Shown here: one piece after another, positions 41,222-49,491 of the stretch | Layout: each line of letters begins with the position of its first letter | Position numbering within the stretch: the stretch's first letter is position 1 | Source of the DNA: Methylobacterium nodulans ORS 2060 | GTDB taxonomy: Bacteria > Pseudomonadota > Alphaproteobacteria > Rhizobiales > Beijerinckiaceae | Assembly (NCBI RefSeq): GCF_000022085.1 | Contig: NC_011894.1 | Coordinates: 1,700,501-1,764,500, forward strand | DNA length: 64,000 bases | Reading direction: 5' to 3' | The notes under the pieces: model-generated | Told to the model about the DNA's origin: nothing | Seen by the model: only the letters and a program-made list of their open reading frames with translations | The model's database searches: none | Position numbers and translations under genes: made by a program

Positions 41222-41697
41222 GCGCGGATCCGACGGAGGCCGCCGGGCTGGTGACGATCCGCCCGGCGCACCCCGCCGATCTCGACGCGCTCGTCGCCCT
41301 GGAGGCGGCGGCCTTCGCGAGCGACCGGGCGGAGCGCCGGGCGATCCGTCACGCCATCGCCTCGCCGACGATCTCGGTCCTCGTGGCGCTCGACGGGGCC
41401 GTGCTGATCGGCGCCGCGACGATCGAGCGGCGGCGCAACAGCCGCCGCGCGCGGCTGAGCTCCATCGCGGTCGCGCCGGGCCGGGCCGGCACCGGGCTCG
41501 GCCGCGTCCTCCTCGCCGCTGCCGAGGCGGAGGCCCGCCGCCACGGCTGCGAGCGCCTGCGCCTCGAAGTGCGCGAGGATAACGGCCCCGGGATCCGCCT
41601 CTACGAGCGGGCCGGCTACGAGCGTTTCGCGACGGTCCCGGACTATTACGAGGACGGCACGACGGCGTGGCGCTACGAGAAGGTGCTCGGCGCATAG
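41218..41697 (+). CDS. GNAT-family N-acetyltransferase (RimI-like)
   Basis: 159-residue acetyltransferase starting with GTG at 41218, which overlaps the TGA of the glucan gene by four bases (GTGA), so the two are coupled. The domain shows VTIRPAHPADLDALVALE, ARLSSIAVAPGRAGTGLGRV (motif A, acetyl-CoA site), then CERLRLEVREDNGPGIRLYE and RAGYERF. The pattern is close to the RimI group that acetylates protein N-termini, but coupling to a glucan gene suggests another amine. Substrate unknown. Confidence 0.88.
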   Translation: MSADPTEAAGLVTIRPAHPADLDALVALEAAAFASDRAERRAIRHAIASPTISVLVALDGAVLIGAATIERRRNSRRARLSSIAVAPGRAGTGLGRVLLAAAEAEARRHGCERLRLEVREDNGPGIRLYERAGYERFATVPDYYEDGTTAWRYEKVLGA

Positions 41698-41726
41698 GCC
41701 GGGCGCTCGTCGATCGCACCATCGCC

Positions 41727-41975
41727 TCAGCGGCATCGGGGCCTTCGCGCATGCCCCGCAGACCCGTCGCCGCGGGTCGCCCGAGGCCCGCTGCTCACTC
41801 CTTCGGCAACGAGCCGCGCGGCGAAGCTCAGGGCCATGCACAGGGCACCCAGGGCGAACTCCCAACGGTGGATCTCGCCGCCGATCGAAGCCACGGCGGC
41901 TTGGCCGATCAGAAGGATGCCCGCGAGCGGCGGCCCGACGGTCAGAACGAGGCGAAGCGGCGTGCGCCACGTCAT
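41727..41975 (-). CDS. small two-segment membrane protein
   Basis: 82-residue protein with two hydrophobic stretches, about residues 8-30 (LRLVLTVGPPLAGILLIGQA) and 38-58 (WEFALGALCMALSFAARLV), and an Arg-rich tail. It follows the GST gene on the same strand by 26 bases. No ribosome site is convincing and no family was recognised, so it could be spurious, but the well-formed membrane segments argue for a real gene. Confidence 0.45.
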   Translation of the reverse strand: MTWRTPLRLVLTVGPPLAGILLIGQAAVASIGGEIHRWEFALGALCMALSFAARLVAEGVSSGPRATRGDGSAGHARRPRCR

Positions 41976-42001
41976 CGACGGCTCGGGCCTGCGCGTGATC
42001 G

Positions 42002-42703
42002 TCAGCGCCTGGTATTGGCCGCGGTCTGGCCGAACAGAATCGTCTTGGCGTCCTCCGACATCGTCGGCTGCTGGTTGATCTCGGCCGCCCTGGCATAGGC
42101 CGCCTGGGTGGCGGGGCGCTCGGCGATGGCGTGGAACCAGCGCTTCAGGTTCGGATGCTCGTCGAGGTTCTGGCGCTGGCGCTCATGGGGCACGATCCAC
42201 GGATAGGCGGCCATGTCGGCGATGCTGTACGCCTCCCCGGCCACGAAGGGGCGGTCGGCGAGGCGGCGGTCGAGGACGCCGTAGAGCCGGTTGGTCTCGT
42301 TGACGTAGCGGTCGATCGCGTAGGGGATCGGCTCCGGCGCGTACTGCACGAAATGATGGTTCTGGCCCGCCATCGGCCCGAGGCCGCCCATCTGCCAGAA
42401 CAGCCACTGCAGCACCTCGGCCCGGCCGCGCAGGTCGGAGGGGATGAAGCGCCCGGTCTTCTCGGCGAGGTAGAGCAGGATCGCCCCGGATTCGAACAGC
42501 GACACCGGCGCGCCGCCGCCCGCGGGCGCGTGATCGACGATGGCCGGGATGCGGTTGTTGGGGGCGATCTTCAGGAAGTCCGGCTGGAACTGCTCGCCCT
42601 TGCTGATGTTCACCGGCTTGATCGTGTAGGGTAGGCCCGTTTCCTCCAGGAACATCGTCACCTTGTGACCGTTCGGCGTCGTCCAGTAGTAGAGGTCGAT
42701 CAT
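42002..42703 (-). CDS. glutathione S-transferase family protein (YfcG/YghU-like)
   Basis: 233-residue glutathione transferase. The thioredoxin-like N-terminal domain has DLYYWTTPNGHKVTMFLEET, the cis-Pro in NNRIPAIVDH and the Glu-Ser pair contacting glutathione (LFESGAILLYLAEKTGRF). The helical C-terminal domain has QWLFWQMGGLGPMAGQNHHF and YSIADMAAYPWI. These match the Nu-class YfcG/YghU group, which acts as a disulphide-bond reductase. Tyr and Thr-Pro-Asn near the N-terminus fit that group. Confidence 0.93.
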   Translation of the reverse strand: MIDLYYWTTPNGHKVTMFLEETGLPYTIKPVNISKGEQFQPDFLKIAPNNRIPAIVDHAPAGGGAPVSLFESGAILLYLAEKTGRFIPSDLRGRAEVLQWLFWQMGGLGPMAGQNHHFVQYAPEPIPYAIDRYVNETNRLYGVLDRRLADRPFVAGEAYSIADMAAYPWIVPHERQRQNLDEHPNLKRWFHAIAERPATQAAYARAAEINQQPTMSEDAKTILFGQTAANTRR

Positions 42704-42978
42704 CCTTGGCTCCGCGGCAGGTTCCGGGACGGAACGCGGCGGAAGTGGTGTGCGCCGCGGCCGTGGTCAAGCAAGGCCGGTCCCGGCTGCCGCGACCGCA
42801 TCGATCCGGCAGGCACCACCGCAGGGGGCGTCGATCGCGCCCATGGCCCGGCCGGCGGCAATCGAGACCGTGGCGATGCCCGGCTGCCCAGGGTGGCGGA
42901 GGGCCGGGAGAGCCCTCCCGGCCTTGCTGGGGCCGGGACGCGGCGAGAGATCCTAAAGGATCAGGGCAGTGGAGAACC

Positions 42979-43776
42979 TCAGATGTAACGTGTGACAAAC
43001 CGCTCCCACGCCAATCCGATCAGGATCAGGCATCCGCCTACGAGAAAAACGTAAAGCGCAGATGCCTCCGGGGTATACTCGGGATAATAGGCTGCTCTGA
43101 ACAGCATGATCGAATTCGTGACCGGATTCCACAGCATGGCGTGGTATACTTCGGATGGCATGCCTTCCGGTATGAAAAAAACTCCGCTGAGGCCATAAAA
43201 CAGAATGATAAAAAGCGAGAAGCCGATCATGAATGGAGGAAAAATGACCACGATATTGCACGATATGACGCCGACGCCGAAGGCAAATACGACGGAAGCC
43301 AGGAACGCCGTGAGTGCCAGAAAGCTGTCGTTGGGAAATGGATCGACACCGAAGGCTAGGAGGATCGCCATCACGATGGCGGTGCTCATGCAGGCGTTCA
43401 GGATCTCGACGACGCCGCGTGACAGGCAGACATCGAGAAGCTTGACGTCGGGGAACGAAAGAAGTGGTTTGTTCGTGCTGACTCCTTCCATCATTTTGCG
43501 TGACATATAGATAAAAACAATCATCGGGGTCATGCCGCTGAAAATGAATAGCGCAAGACTGTTGCCGATGGCGGGCGGCATGTGGCGGACATAGAAGATC
43601 GTAATCAGGACGAGAAGGTGCGCGCAGGGCCACAGAACGACGATCCCGTAGCCCCACATCGTGCGCCCGAAGCGGGTCCGGATGTCGCGCAGAATGAGCG
43701 CGTGCAAGACCTGGAACTGAACCTGGAGTGCGGACTGCCTGCGCAGCGCAACCGTATGTTCGGCGGAGAGAGTCAA
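42979..43776 (-). CDS. capsule/polysaccharide ABC export permease (KpsM/BexB type)
   Basis: 265-residue ABC-2 transporter permease for surface polysaccharide. An N-terminal cytoplasmic segment (HALILRDIRTRFGRTMWGYG) is followed by six hydrophobic segments, including LWPCAHLLVLITIFYV, ALFIFSGMTPMIVFIYMS and the late GLSGVFFIPEGMP region. The DNA is clearly less GC-rich than its neighbours, suggesting recent transfer or different constraint. Its partners, a BexC/KpsE-like protein (46441-47682) and an ATPase (47741-48394), are on the same strand but separated by a tRNA and three other genes. Confidence 0.88.
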   Translation of the reverse strand: MTLSAEHTVALRRQSALQVQFQVLHALILRDIRTRFGRTMWGYGIVVLWPCAHLLVLITIFYVRHMPPAIGNSLALFIFSGMTPMIVFIYMSRKMMEGVSTNKPLLSFPDVKLLDVCLSRGVVEILNACMSTAIVMAILLAFGVDPFPNDSFLALTAFLASVVFAFGVGVISCNIVVIFPPFMIGFSLFIILFYGLSGVFFIPEGMPSEVYHAMLWNPVTNSIMLFRAAYYPEYTPEASALYVFLVGGCLILIGLAWERFVTRYI

Positions 43777-44095
43777 AGTCGAAGCTCCCGTCGCGATGAC
43801 CGCGCCGGGGGGATCTGCGAGGGCATTGCGGCGACTGCGAGGCGGAAGGCCGCTGATGCGGCGCCGGCACCGCGAGCGCAGAGCGGGTTGCCAGGACGGC
43901 TGCGGCGATGCCGAGGCTGGATTTCGTCCGCGGCCGCGGGCGAAGCCTGCCGAATGAGTCCGCGCGGGAGGGCGCGACGGCCGCGTTCATCGGCGCGTTT
44001 AGTCCCGACAGGGCATCTGTCTTCCCGGCTGTGTCCCCGGCGCCGCTTGCGGCCCGTGCCCGAAACCGATACAGGACCAGGCCTGTAGCCGGTGT
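43777..44095. other. gene-free interval between the export permease and tRNA-Pro
   Basis: 319 bases with divergent signals. Short plus-strand frames here lack ribosome sites and recognisable sequence. It is mostly GC-rich like the rest of the window. It borders the tRNA gene, a common integration site, but no attachment-site repeat of the tRNA 3' end was found in the window. Confidence 0.4.
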
Positions 44096-44172
<77 letters not shown>

Positions 44173-44198
44173 GCGGCTCCCATTTGGACCGACACGGC

Positions 44199-44507
44199 AT
44201 GGCCAGCGCCCGCATCTACAAGCCCGCGAAGGATCCCTCGCAGTCCGGGATGGCCCGGACCAAGCAATGGGTGCTGGAATTCGACCAGACCGCCCCCCGC
44301 GAGACCGACCCGCTGATGGGGTGGACCTCCTCCTCCGACATGCTCCAGCAGGTGCGGCTCGAATTCGACACCAGGGAGGAGGCGGTGGCCTACGCGACCC
44401 GCGCGGGAATCGCCTACCGGGTCGAAGAGCCGAAGCCCGCCCTGCGCAAGGGCATCTCCTACGCGGACAACTTCAAGTACAATCGCTCCGCGCCCTGGAC
44501 CCACTGA
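44199..44507 (+). CDS. NDUFS4-like complex I accessory subunit (ETC complex I conserved region)
   Basis: 102-residue homologue of the mitochondrial complex I subunit NDUFS4. The core ARIYKPAKDPSQSGMARTKQ, then WVLEFDQTAPRETDPLMGWT, RLEFDTREEAVAYATRAG and a closing SYADNFKYNRSAPWTH is characteristic. Alphaproteobacteria often carry it outside the nuo operon. It follows tRNA-Pro by 26 bases. An in-frame ATG 15 bases upstream is possible; MASARIYKP fits the family better. Confidence 0.93.
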   Translation: MASARIYKPAKDPSQSGMARTKQWVLEFDQTAPRETDPLMGWTSSSDMLQQVRLEFDTREEAVAYATRAGIAYRVEEPKPALRKGISYADNFKYNRSAPWTH

Positions 44508-44514
44508 CGCGCGG

Positions 44515-45576
44515 TCAGAAGGCGTAGCGCACCCGGCAATAGGGAAGCTCCGCCGCCAGGAGTCGACGGAACCGGTCGAGCCAGCGGCCCTTCCAGCCGC
44601 TGCGGTAGCGCAGGTTCTCCTGGCCCCCTTCCGAGCGCTTGGTCTCCTGGATGTCAGGACGCCACAGCCAGTCCTCCGCCCGCGGGTGCCAGCGCAGATT
44701 CACCGCGTGAAGGGCTGCGTTGTGGGTGAGGAAGATGATCTCCGCCCCGAGCTGCGCGCGGGCCGCGGCGCCGATCCCCGCATCGAGCACACGGAACAGG
44801 TCTCGCCAATCCGCCTCCCAGCCTTCGTAGAGGATCACGGGCGAGAAGTTGACATGCACCTCGTAGCCGGCGCGCACGAAGTCGTCGATGGCGGCGATGC
44901 GCGTAAGGATCGGCGAGGTGCGCACGTCCACGACCTTCGCCACCCGCTCCGGCATCAACGAGAAGCGGATCCGCGTCCGACCTTCGGGCGCATAGGCGAG
45001 GAGGTCGGGATTCACGAACTTCGTGGCGAAGGATCCCTTGGCGTTGGGCAGGCCGCGGAAGAGCGCCACGAGGTCGCGGACGCTGTCGCAGGCGAGGGCA
45101 TCCACCGAGAGGTCGCCGTTCTCGCCGATGTCGTAGACCCAGGAGCGCTCGTCGATCTGGTCGGGAGCGGGAAGGGGGCCCTGCCGGTGCGCGTGCCGCG
45201 CGATGGCGTGGCCGATCTCATCGGTATTGGCAAAGAGCGTGATCGGGTTGGCGTAGCCCTTCCGGCGCGGCACGTAGCAATAGGCGCAGGCCATGGCGCA
45301 GCCGTTGGAACTCGACGGGGCGATGAAATGGGCGCTGCGCCCGTTGGGCCGCAGGCCCAGGCCCTTCTTGACGCCGAGGACGAGGGTGGAGCGCTTGATC
45401 CGCAGCCAGTCCTCGGCCGATCCGGCATTGCCGTGCAGGTCCGGGATGTTCCAGTGGGACGGAACCGCGATGCGCCGCGCCTGCGGGAAGCGCGCGAGGA
45501 TCTCCTGCCCGCGCGGAGAGGCCTCGGCGGCGGGTTCGAGATAGATCGTGTCGATGGCAAGGGGGGAGCGGGACAG
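44515..45576 (-). CDS. spore photoproduct lyase-like radical SAM protein, N-terminus unresolved
   Basis: About 350 residues of an SPL-family radical SAM protein. The iron-sulphur motif is CAMACAYCYVPRRKGYANPI (three Cys spaced C-x3-C-x2-C), preceded by RPNGRSAHFIAPSSSNG. ASPRGQEILARFPQARRIAV and HWNIPDLHG lie upstream. Bacteria without spores commonly carry it, presumably for DNA photoproduct or related repair. No good start codon exists in frame near AIDTIYLEP. The neighbouring frame offers ATG at 45703 and reads MRTIKNREPPLSAVERPPLA, so a frameshift near 45580 is possible. I give the supported part only. Confidence 0.78.
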   Translation of the reverse strand: MSRSPLAIDTIYLEPAAEASPRGQEILARFPQARRIAVPSHWNIPDLHGNAGSAEDWLRIKRSTLVLGVKKGLGLRPNGRSAHFIAPSSSNGCAMACAYCYVPRRKGYANPITLFANTDEIGHAIARHAHRQGPLPAPDQIDERSWVYDIGENGDLSVDALACDSVRDLVALFRGLPNAKGSFATKFVNPDLLAYAPEGRTRIRFSLMPERVAKVVDVRTSPILTRIAAIDDFVRAGYEVHVNFSPVILYEGWEADWRDLFRVLDAGIGAAARAQLGAEIIFLTHNAALHAVNLRWHPRAEDWLWRPDIQETKRSEGGQENLRYRSGWKGRWLDRFRRLLAAELPYCRVRYAF

Positions 45577-45743
45577 GGCGGCGGGCTCGCGGTCGGGCGC
45601 TCTCGGCGCCGCTGCGCTCCGATATGGGGACGCGGCCGAGCCGCGCCAGCGGTGGCCGTTCCACCGCGGAAAGCGGCGGCTCTCGGTTCTTGATGGTTCG
45701 CATCCTCCGCGACGAACCGGAATCCACTTCGTCGGACAAGGCT

Positions 45744-46424
45744 CTAGAGCCGCGCCAGGAGCTCGCTCTTCTTGGCCGTGAACTCCGCGTCGGTCAGCAC
45801 GCCTTTGCGGTGCAGCTCGGCGAGCCGCTCCAGGGTGGCGAGAATGTCCCCGCCCGATGCGGCGCCCGGCGGCACAGCCGCCGGCGGAGCGGCCGGGGCT
45901 GGTGGCGCGGACGGGGCCGCGTGAGCCGAACCGGCGACCACCGGCAGGCTCTCCAGCGGGACGGGGCCGTGCTGGCTCGTGAACAGCAGCGTGTGGCCGG
46001 GGCCCTGCTGCTGCGACACGCCGCCGATCCGGTGGTCGCCCGTATCGTAGACGGTGAGCTGCCCGGCCCTCTCGACGGCGAGGCGGCGGGTCTCGGGGAA
46101 GACGGCGTAGCGCATGGCGTTCTGGGCGCCGGTCGAGGACGGACGTCCGAGCTCCGCCGGCCACCAGGCGCCCGAGCCCGGGCCGGCCGTGCCGGCGAGC
46201 GGCGCGAGATCCGCGCAGAGTGCCGCCACCCGGGCCTTGAGCCCGGCGTTGAACATGTCGCCGATCATGATCATGCCGCCGGCCGACCATTGGCCCATCC
46301 CGCCCAATTCGGGATGGTTGAACTGGGCCGCCGTCCCGCCGCCCTGGGCGAGCGCATCGAGGAGATGGCGGGCGGCCTCCACGGTCACGCCGTGACGGGA
46401 GGCGATGGCGGCGAGGTCGGACAT
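45744..46424 (-). CDS. SHOCT-domain protein
   Basis: 226-residue protein. An N-terminal helical region (AIASRHGVTVEAARHLLDAL) is followed by Gly-rich MGQWSAGGMIMIGDMFNAG, then a segment with FPETRRLAVERAGQLTVYDT. A Pro/Ala linker leads to a C-terminal SHOCT helix pair, ILATLERLAELHRKGVLTDA and EFTAKKSELLARL. SHOCT is a short oligomerisation or binding domain. It begins 17 bases after the stop of the export adaptor on the same strand, so it probably belongs to that transcript. Function unknown. Confidence 0.85.
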   Translation of the reverse strand: MSDLAAIASRHGVTVEAARHLLDALAQGGGTAAQFNHPELGGMGQWSAGGMIMIGDMFNAGLKARVAALCADLAPLAGTAGPGSGAWWPAELGRPSSTGAQNAMRYAVFPETRRLAVERAGQLTVYDTGDHRIGGVSQQQGPGHTLLFTSQHGPVPLESLPVVAGSAHAAPSAPPAPAAPPAAVPPGAASGGDILATLERLAELHRKGVLTDAEFTAKKSELLARL

Positions 46425-46440
46425 CGGATCCCCGTTCCGG

Positions 46441-47682
46441 TCAGGCGATGGACTTGCGCAGCAGCACCGCGAGCCCGAAGGCCAGGGCGGAGCCGGCCAC
46501 GACGCAGCCGATCCACAGGCCGCGCAGGGGACGCTGCGCCGACTGGGGCAGTCTCGGCTCCACCACGACGCTGAAGAACTCGATCTGCCGGTCGGCAATC
46601 ATCCGGGCCCGCTCCCGCGCGGCGATGACGAGCCCGTAGAAGGTCTGGGCGTTCTTGCGGTCGACGTTGAGCTGCTCGAAGCGGGTCAGGGCATCCGCCA
46701 GCACCCGCCGCTGGTTCGGGTCCTGGGTCGTCGCCTCGCGTTCGAGGCGGGCGATGGTGGCGTCGAGCTGGGCGATCTGCGCCTTCAGGTCCTGGATGCT
46801 GCGCGCGTCGTCCTTCAGGTCGCGCTGCAGCAGCGCCAGCTTCACCGCGAGGTTGATGCGCTGCTCGCGCACCTGCGCGGTCATCTTGACGTTGGCTTCG
46901 TTGGTCTTCTGAGCGTCGAGCACGCCGTCGCGGTTGCGCAGGTTGCGCACGGCGGTCTGGAGCTCCGTCAGGCGCGCCTCCGCGCGTTTCAGCTCGTGCT
47001 CGCTCTTGGCGAGCGCGTCCTGCCGGGCCCGGGTCGTCAGCTCGTTCACCATGCGCTCGCTCTCGGCGAGGATCGCCTTGCTGATCGCCACGGATTCCTG
47101 CGGATCGAAGGCGTTCACGGTCACCGAGAGGACGCCGGACGTCCCCTCGAGCTTCACCTCGACCCGGTTCTTCCAGTAGCGGACGAGCTTCTCGATCGGC
47201 AGGTCGGGATCGAAGCGCGAGAACCAGTCGATGGAATCGCGGGAGAACATCTCGCGCAGGGGCAGCTGGCGCTCGATCGCCTCCACCATCGGGCGGCTCA
47301 CGATGTATTCCGAGACCAGGAGCGTGTCCTGGATGATCATCTCCTTGGGGATGCCGGTCGAGGTGCCGACATTGTCCTTGGCGGCATTCTCGGCGCCGCC
47401 GATGGCCGGACGGATCGCGAAGTGGGTCTCCGTGAGATAGCGGTCCGACAGGTAGAACCCGAACACGGCGAGCCCGATGAGGCAGGGCAGCACGACCAGG
47501 GCCACGAACAGGATCGGCGTGATGAAGTCGCGGCGCCGCAGCGCCCGTGCCTCGCGGAGCTGCTGGCGCGGGTCGTTGTAGCGCGACACGCGCGCCATCT
47601 GGCGCAGCGACTCCGAGATCAGGCGCGAGCGCTCGGCCGGGTCGAGCGGCTGGCCTGTCGGATTGCGGGCGTCGACCGTCAT
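46441..47682 (-). CDS. capsule polysaccharide export inner-membrane protein (BexC/CtrB/KpsE family)
   Basis: 413-residue membrane-periplasmic adaptor that spans the gap between the ABC exporter and the outer membrane channel. Membrane segments lie near residues 53-78 (ITPILFVALVVLPCLIGLAV) and at the C-terminus (GLWIGCVVAGSALAFGLAVL). Between them are the Wzz-like region and a long coiled coil, about residues 200-330 (ALAKSEHELKRAEARLTELQ; LAVKLALLQRDLKDDARSIQ). The ATPase gene lies 58 bases upstream on the same strand. No outer membrane KpsD-type gene is in the window. Confidence 0.9.
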   Translation of the reverse strand: MTVDARNPTGQPLDPAERSRLISESLRQMARVSRYNDPRQQLREARALRRRDFITPILFVALVVLPCLIGLAVFGFYLSDRYLTETHFAIRPAIGGAENAAKDNVGTSTGIPKEMIIQDTLLVSEYIVSRPMVEAIERQLPLREMFSRDSIDWFSRFDPDLPIEKLVRYWKNRVEVKLEGTSGVLSVTVNAFDPQESVAISKAILAESERMVNELTTRARQDALAKSEHELKRAEARLTELQTAVRNLRNRDGVLDAQKTNEANVKMTAQVREQRINLAVKLALLQRDLKDDARSIQDLKAQIAQLDATIARLEREATTQDPNQRRVLADALTRFEQLNVDRKNAQTFYGLVIAARERARMIADRQIEFFSVVVEPRLPQSAQRPLRGLWIGCVVAGSALAFGLAVLLRKSIA

Positions 47683-47740
47683 GCGGGAGGATTCCGGTTC
47701 AGGCTCGAAGAGCGGGACGGCGGGTTGGGCTTGGGCCGGC

Positions 47741-48394
47741 CTACTGGTTCAGGCGCTGGTAGACCTCGATGGCATCGTTGATGTCCGAATAGATCACCGC
47801 CCGCCCGTTCGCCAGCACGATCCCTTCCGTGCTGTACTGGCGCAGCACATCCATGTTGTGCGAGCACATGATGATGTCGGCATTCGCCCGCCGCTTGCTC
47901 CACACTTCCTCGCAGCGCGCCTGGAAGCGGGCGTCGCCCACCGAGGTGATCTCGTCGATGAGATAGGTGTCGAACGGGATCGCCATACTCATGCCGAAGT
48001 TGAAGCGGGACGACATGCCCGAGGAATAGGTGCGGATCGGGACGTTGATGTAATCGCCGATCTCCGCGAAATCGGAGACGAAGTCGAGCACCTTGCGGGG
48101 ATCCTCGCCGTAGACCCGGGCCACGAAGATCGCGTTCTCCTTGCCGGTCATCATCGGGTGGAAGCCGCCCGCAAAGCCGAGCGGCCAGGACACCCGCGAG
48201 GTGCGGATGATCCGGCCCTTGGTCAGGCCCTCGGATCCGGCCATCATCCGGATCATCGTGGACTTTCCCGCGCCGTTGATGCCCAGGATCCCGTAGCTGA
48301 CGCCCGAGCGCATGGTGAATGACGCCCGGTCGAGGACGGTGCGGCGGTGGCCGCTCGTCTTGTAGACCTTGGTGACGTTCTCGAAGCGGATCAT
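47741..48394 (-). CDS. capsule polysaccharide export ATP-binding protein (KpsT/BexA type)
   Basis: 217-residue ABC ATPase. Walker A is GINGAGKSTM near residue 38. The signature is the shifted form typical of polysaccharide exporters (IRTYSSGMSSRFNFGMSMAI), followed by Walker B YLIDEITSVGDARF and the switch His in IIMCSHNMDVL. WPLGFAGGFHPMMTGKENAI is the family's Q-loop region. It starts the minus-strand group ATPase, adaptor, SHOCT protein, and is divergent from the iron uptake genes. Confidence 0.93.
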   Translation of the reverse strand: MIRFENVTKVYKTSGHRRTVLDRASFTMRSGVSYGILGINGAGKSTMIRMMAGSEGLTKGRIIRTSRVSWPLGFAGGFHPMMTGKENAIFVARVYGEDPRKVLDFVSDFAEIGDYINVPIRTYSSGMSSRFNFGMSMAIPFDTYLIDEITSVGDARFQARCEEVWSKRRANADIIMCSHNMDVLRQYSTEGIVLANGRAVIYSDINDAIEVYQRLNQ

Positions 48395-48630
48395 GGCTCG
48401 ACGGAAAAGTGAAACCGATGAGGAGCCGCCGCTGCGGCGGCATGCACCAACGGTCCCGCTTACGCGGTGAAAGCGGCGAATCTGAGAAGGGCGCCGCCGC
48501 CCGCCGGACCCGCGGGCGGTACCAATTTCGACTTGTTATAAAGAAGCTTTGCTTCCAAATGTCGGCTTCTCGGCCGCAGCCCGATGGATTAGAAGCCCGC
48601 GCCTATCGTAACGCCAGCGGGTTTCCGATC

Positions 48631-49467
48631 GTGCTCATCGCTTTTCTGATCATGCTGCGCGAGGGGATCGAGGCGGCGCTGATCGTCGGCATCATCGCGG
48701 GTTATCTTGCCCAGACTGGCCGGCGGTCCTGGATGCCGGCGGTCTGGGCGGGCGTGGTTCTGGCGGCGGGTCTGTGCCTCGCGCTCGGGCTCGCCCTCGA
48801 CACGATCGGCGCCGAGTTCCCCCAGAAGCAGCAGGAAATCGCCGAGGGCGTGATCGCCCTCCTGGCGGCCGGCATGCTGACCGGGATGGTGTTCTGGATG
48901 CGCAAGGCCGCCCGTTCGGTGAAGGCGGATCTGCAGGGTGCCGTCGACGCGGCCCTGAACCGGGGCGGTCTCGGCCTTGTCGCCATGGCCTTCCTGGCGG
49001 TCGGCCGCGAGGGGCTCGAATCGGTGTTCTTCCTCCTCGCCACGCTGCAGCAGGATGTGGGCTGGGGCGTTCCCGCGGGGGCGGCCCTCGGCATCGCCGT
49101 CTCGGTGCTGGTCGGCTGGGGCATCGCCCGCGGCGCGGTGCGCCTCGATCTGCGGCGCTTCTTCCGCTGGACCGGCGTGTTCATCCTGTTCGTGGCGGCG
49201 GGCCTCGTCGCGAGCGCGCTGCGGGCCCTGCACGAGGCCGGCCTCTGGAACCATCTGCAGGCGACGGCCTTCGACCTCAGCGGCGTGATCCCGGCCGACA
49301 CGGTCCTCGGCACGCTGCTCACGGGCATCTTCGGCTACCAGGAAGCCCCGGCCTGGGGCGAGGTGCTGGCCTATCTCACCTTCCTGATCCCTAGTCTCTG
49401 GCTCTTCCTCGCGACGGCGCGCCCGGCCGTCGCGGCGGCGCGCCGCCCCGAATCCCTCCACGCCTGA
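48631..49467 (+). CDS. efeU: ferrous iron permease, FTR1/EfeU family
   Basis: 278-residue inner-membrane iron permease with about seven membrane segments. Both iron-binding motifs are intact: LIMLREGIEAALIVGIIAGY near residue 6 and LAVGREGLESVFFLL in the middle (REGxE twice). The start is taken as GTG 48631 because the family begins right before FLIMLREG. An in-frame ATG at 48559 would add 24 hydrophilic residues. It is followed by efeO and efeB, the standard EfeUOB system for Fe2+ uptake under acid or low iron. The AT-rich stretch 48520-48560 is the likely promoter. Confidence 0.93.
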   Translation: MLIAFLIMLREGIEAALIVGIIAGYLAQTGRRSWMPAVWAGVVLAAGLCLALGLALDTIGAEFPQKQQEIAEGVIALLAAGMLTGMVFWMRKAARSVKADLQGAVDAALNRGGLGLVAMAFLAVGREGLESVFFLLATLQQDVGWGVPAGAALGIAVSVLVGWGIARGAVRLDLRRFFRWTGVFILFVAAGLVASALRALHEAGLWNHLQATAFDLSGVIPADTVLGTLLTGIFGYQEAPAWGEVLAYLTFLIPSLWLFLATARPAVAAARRPESLHA

Positions 49468-49491
49468 AGCCCCGATGGATCCCGCCCCCCA

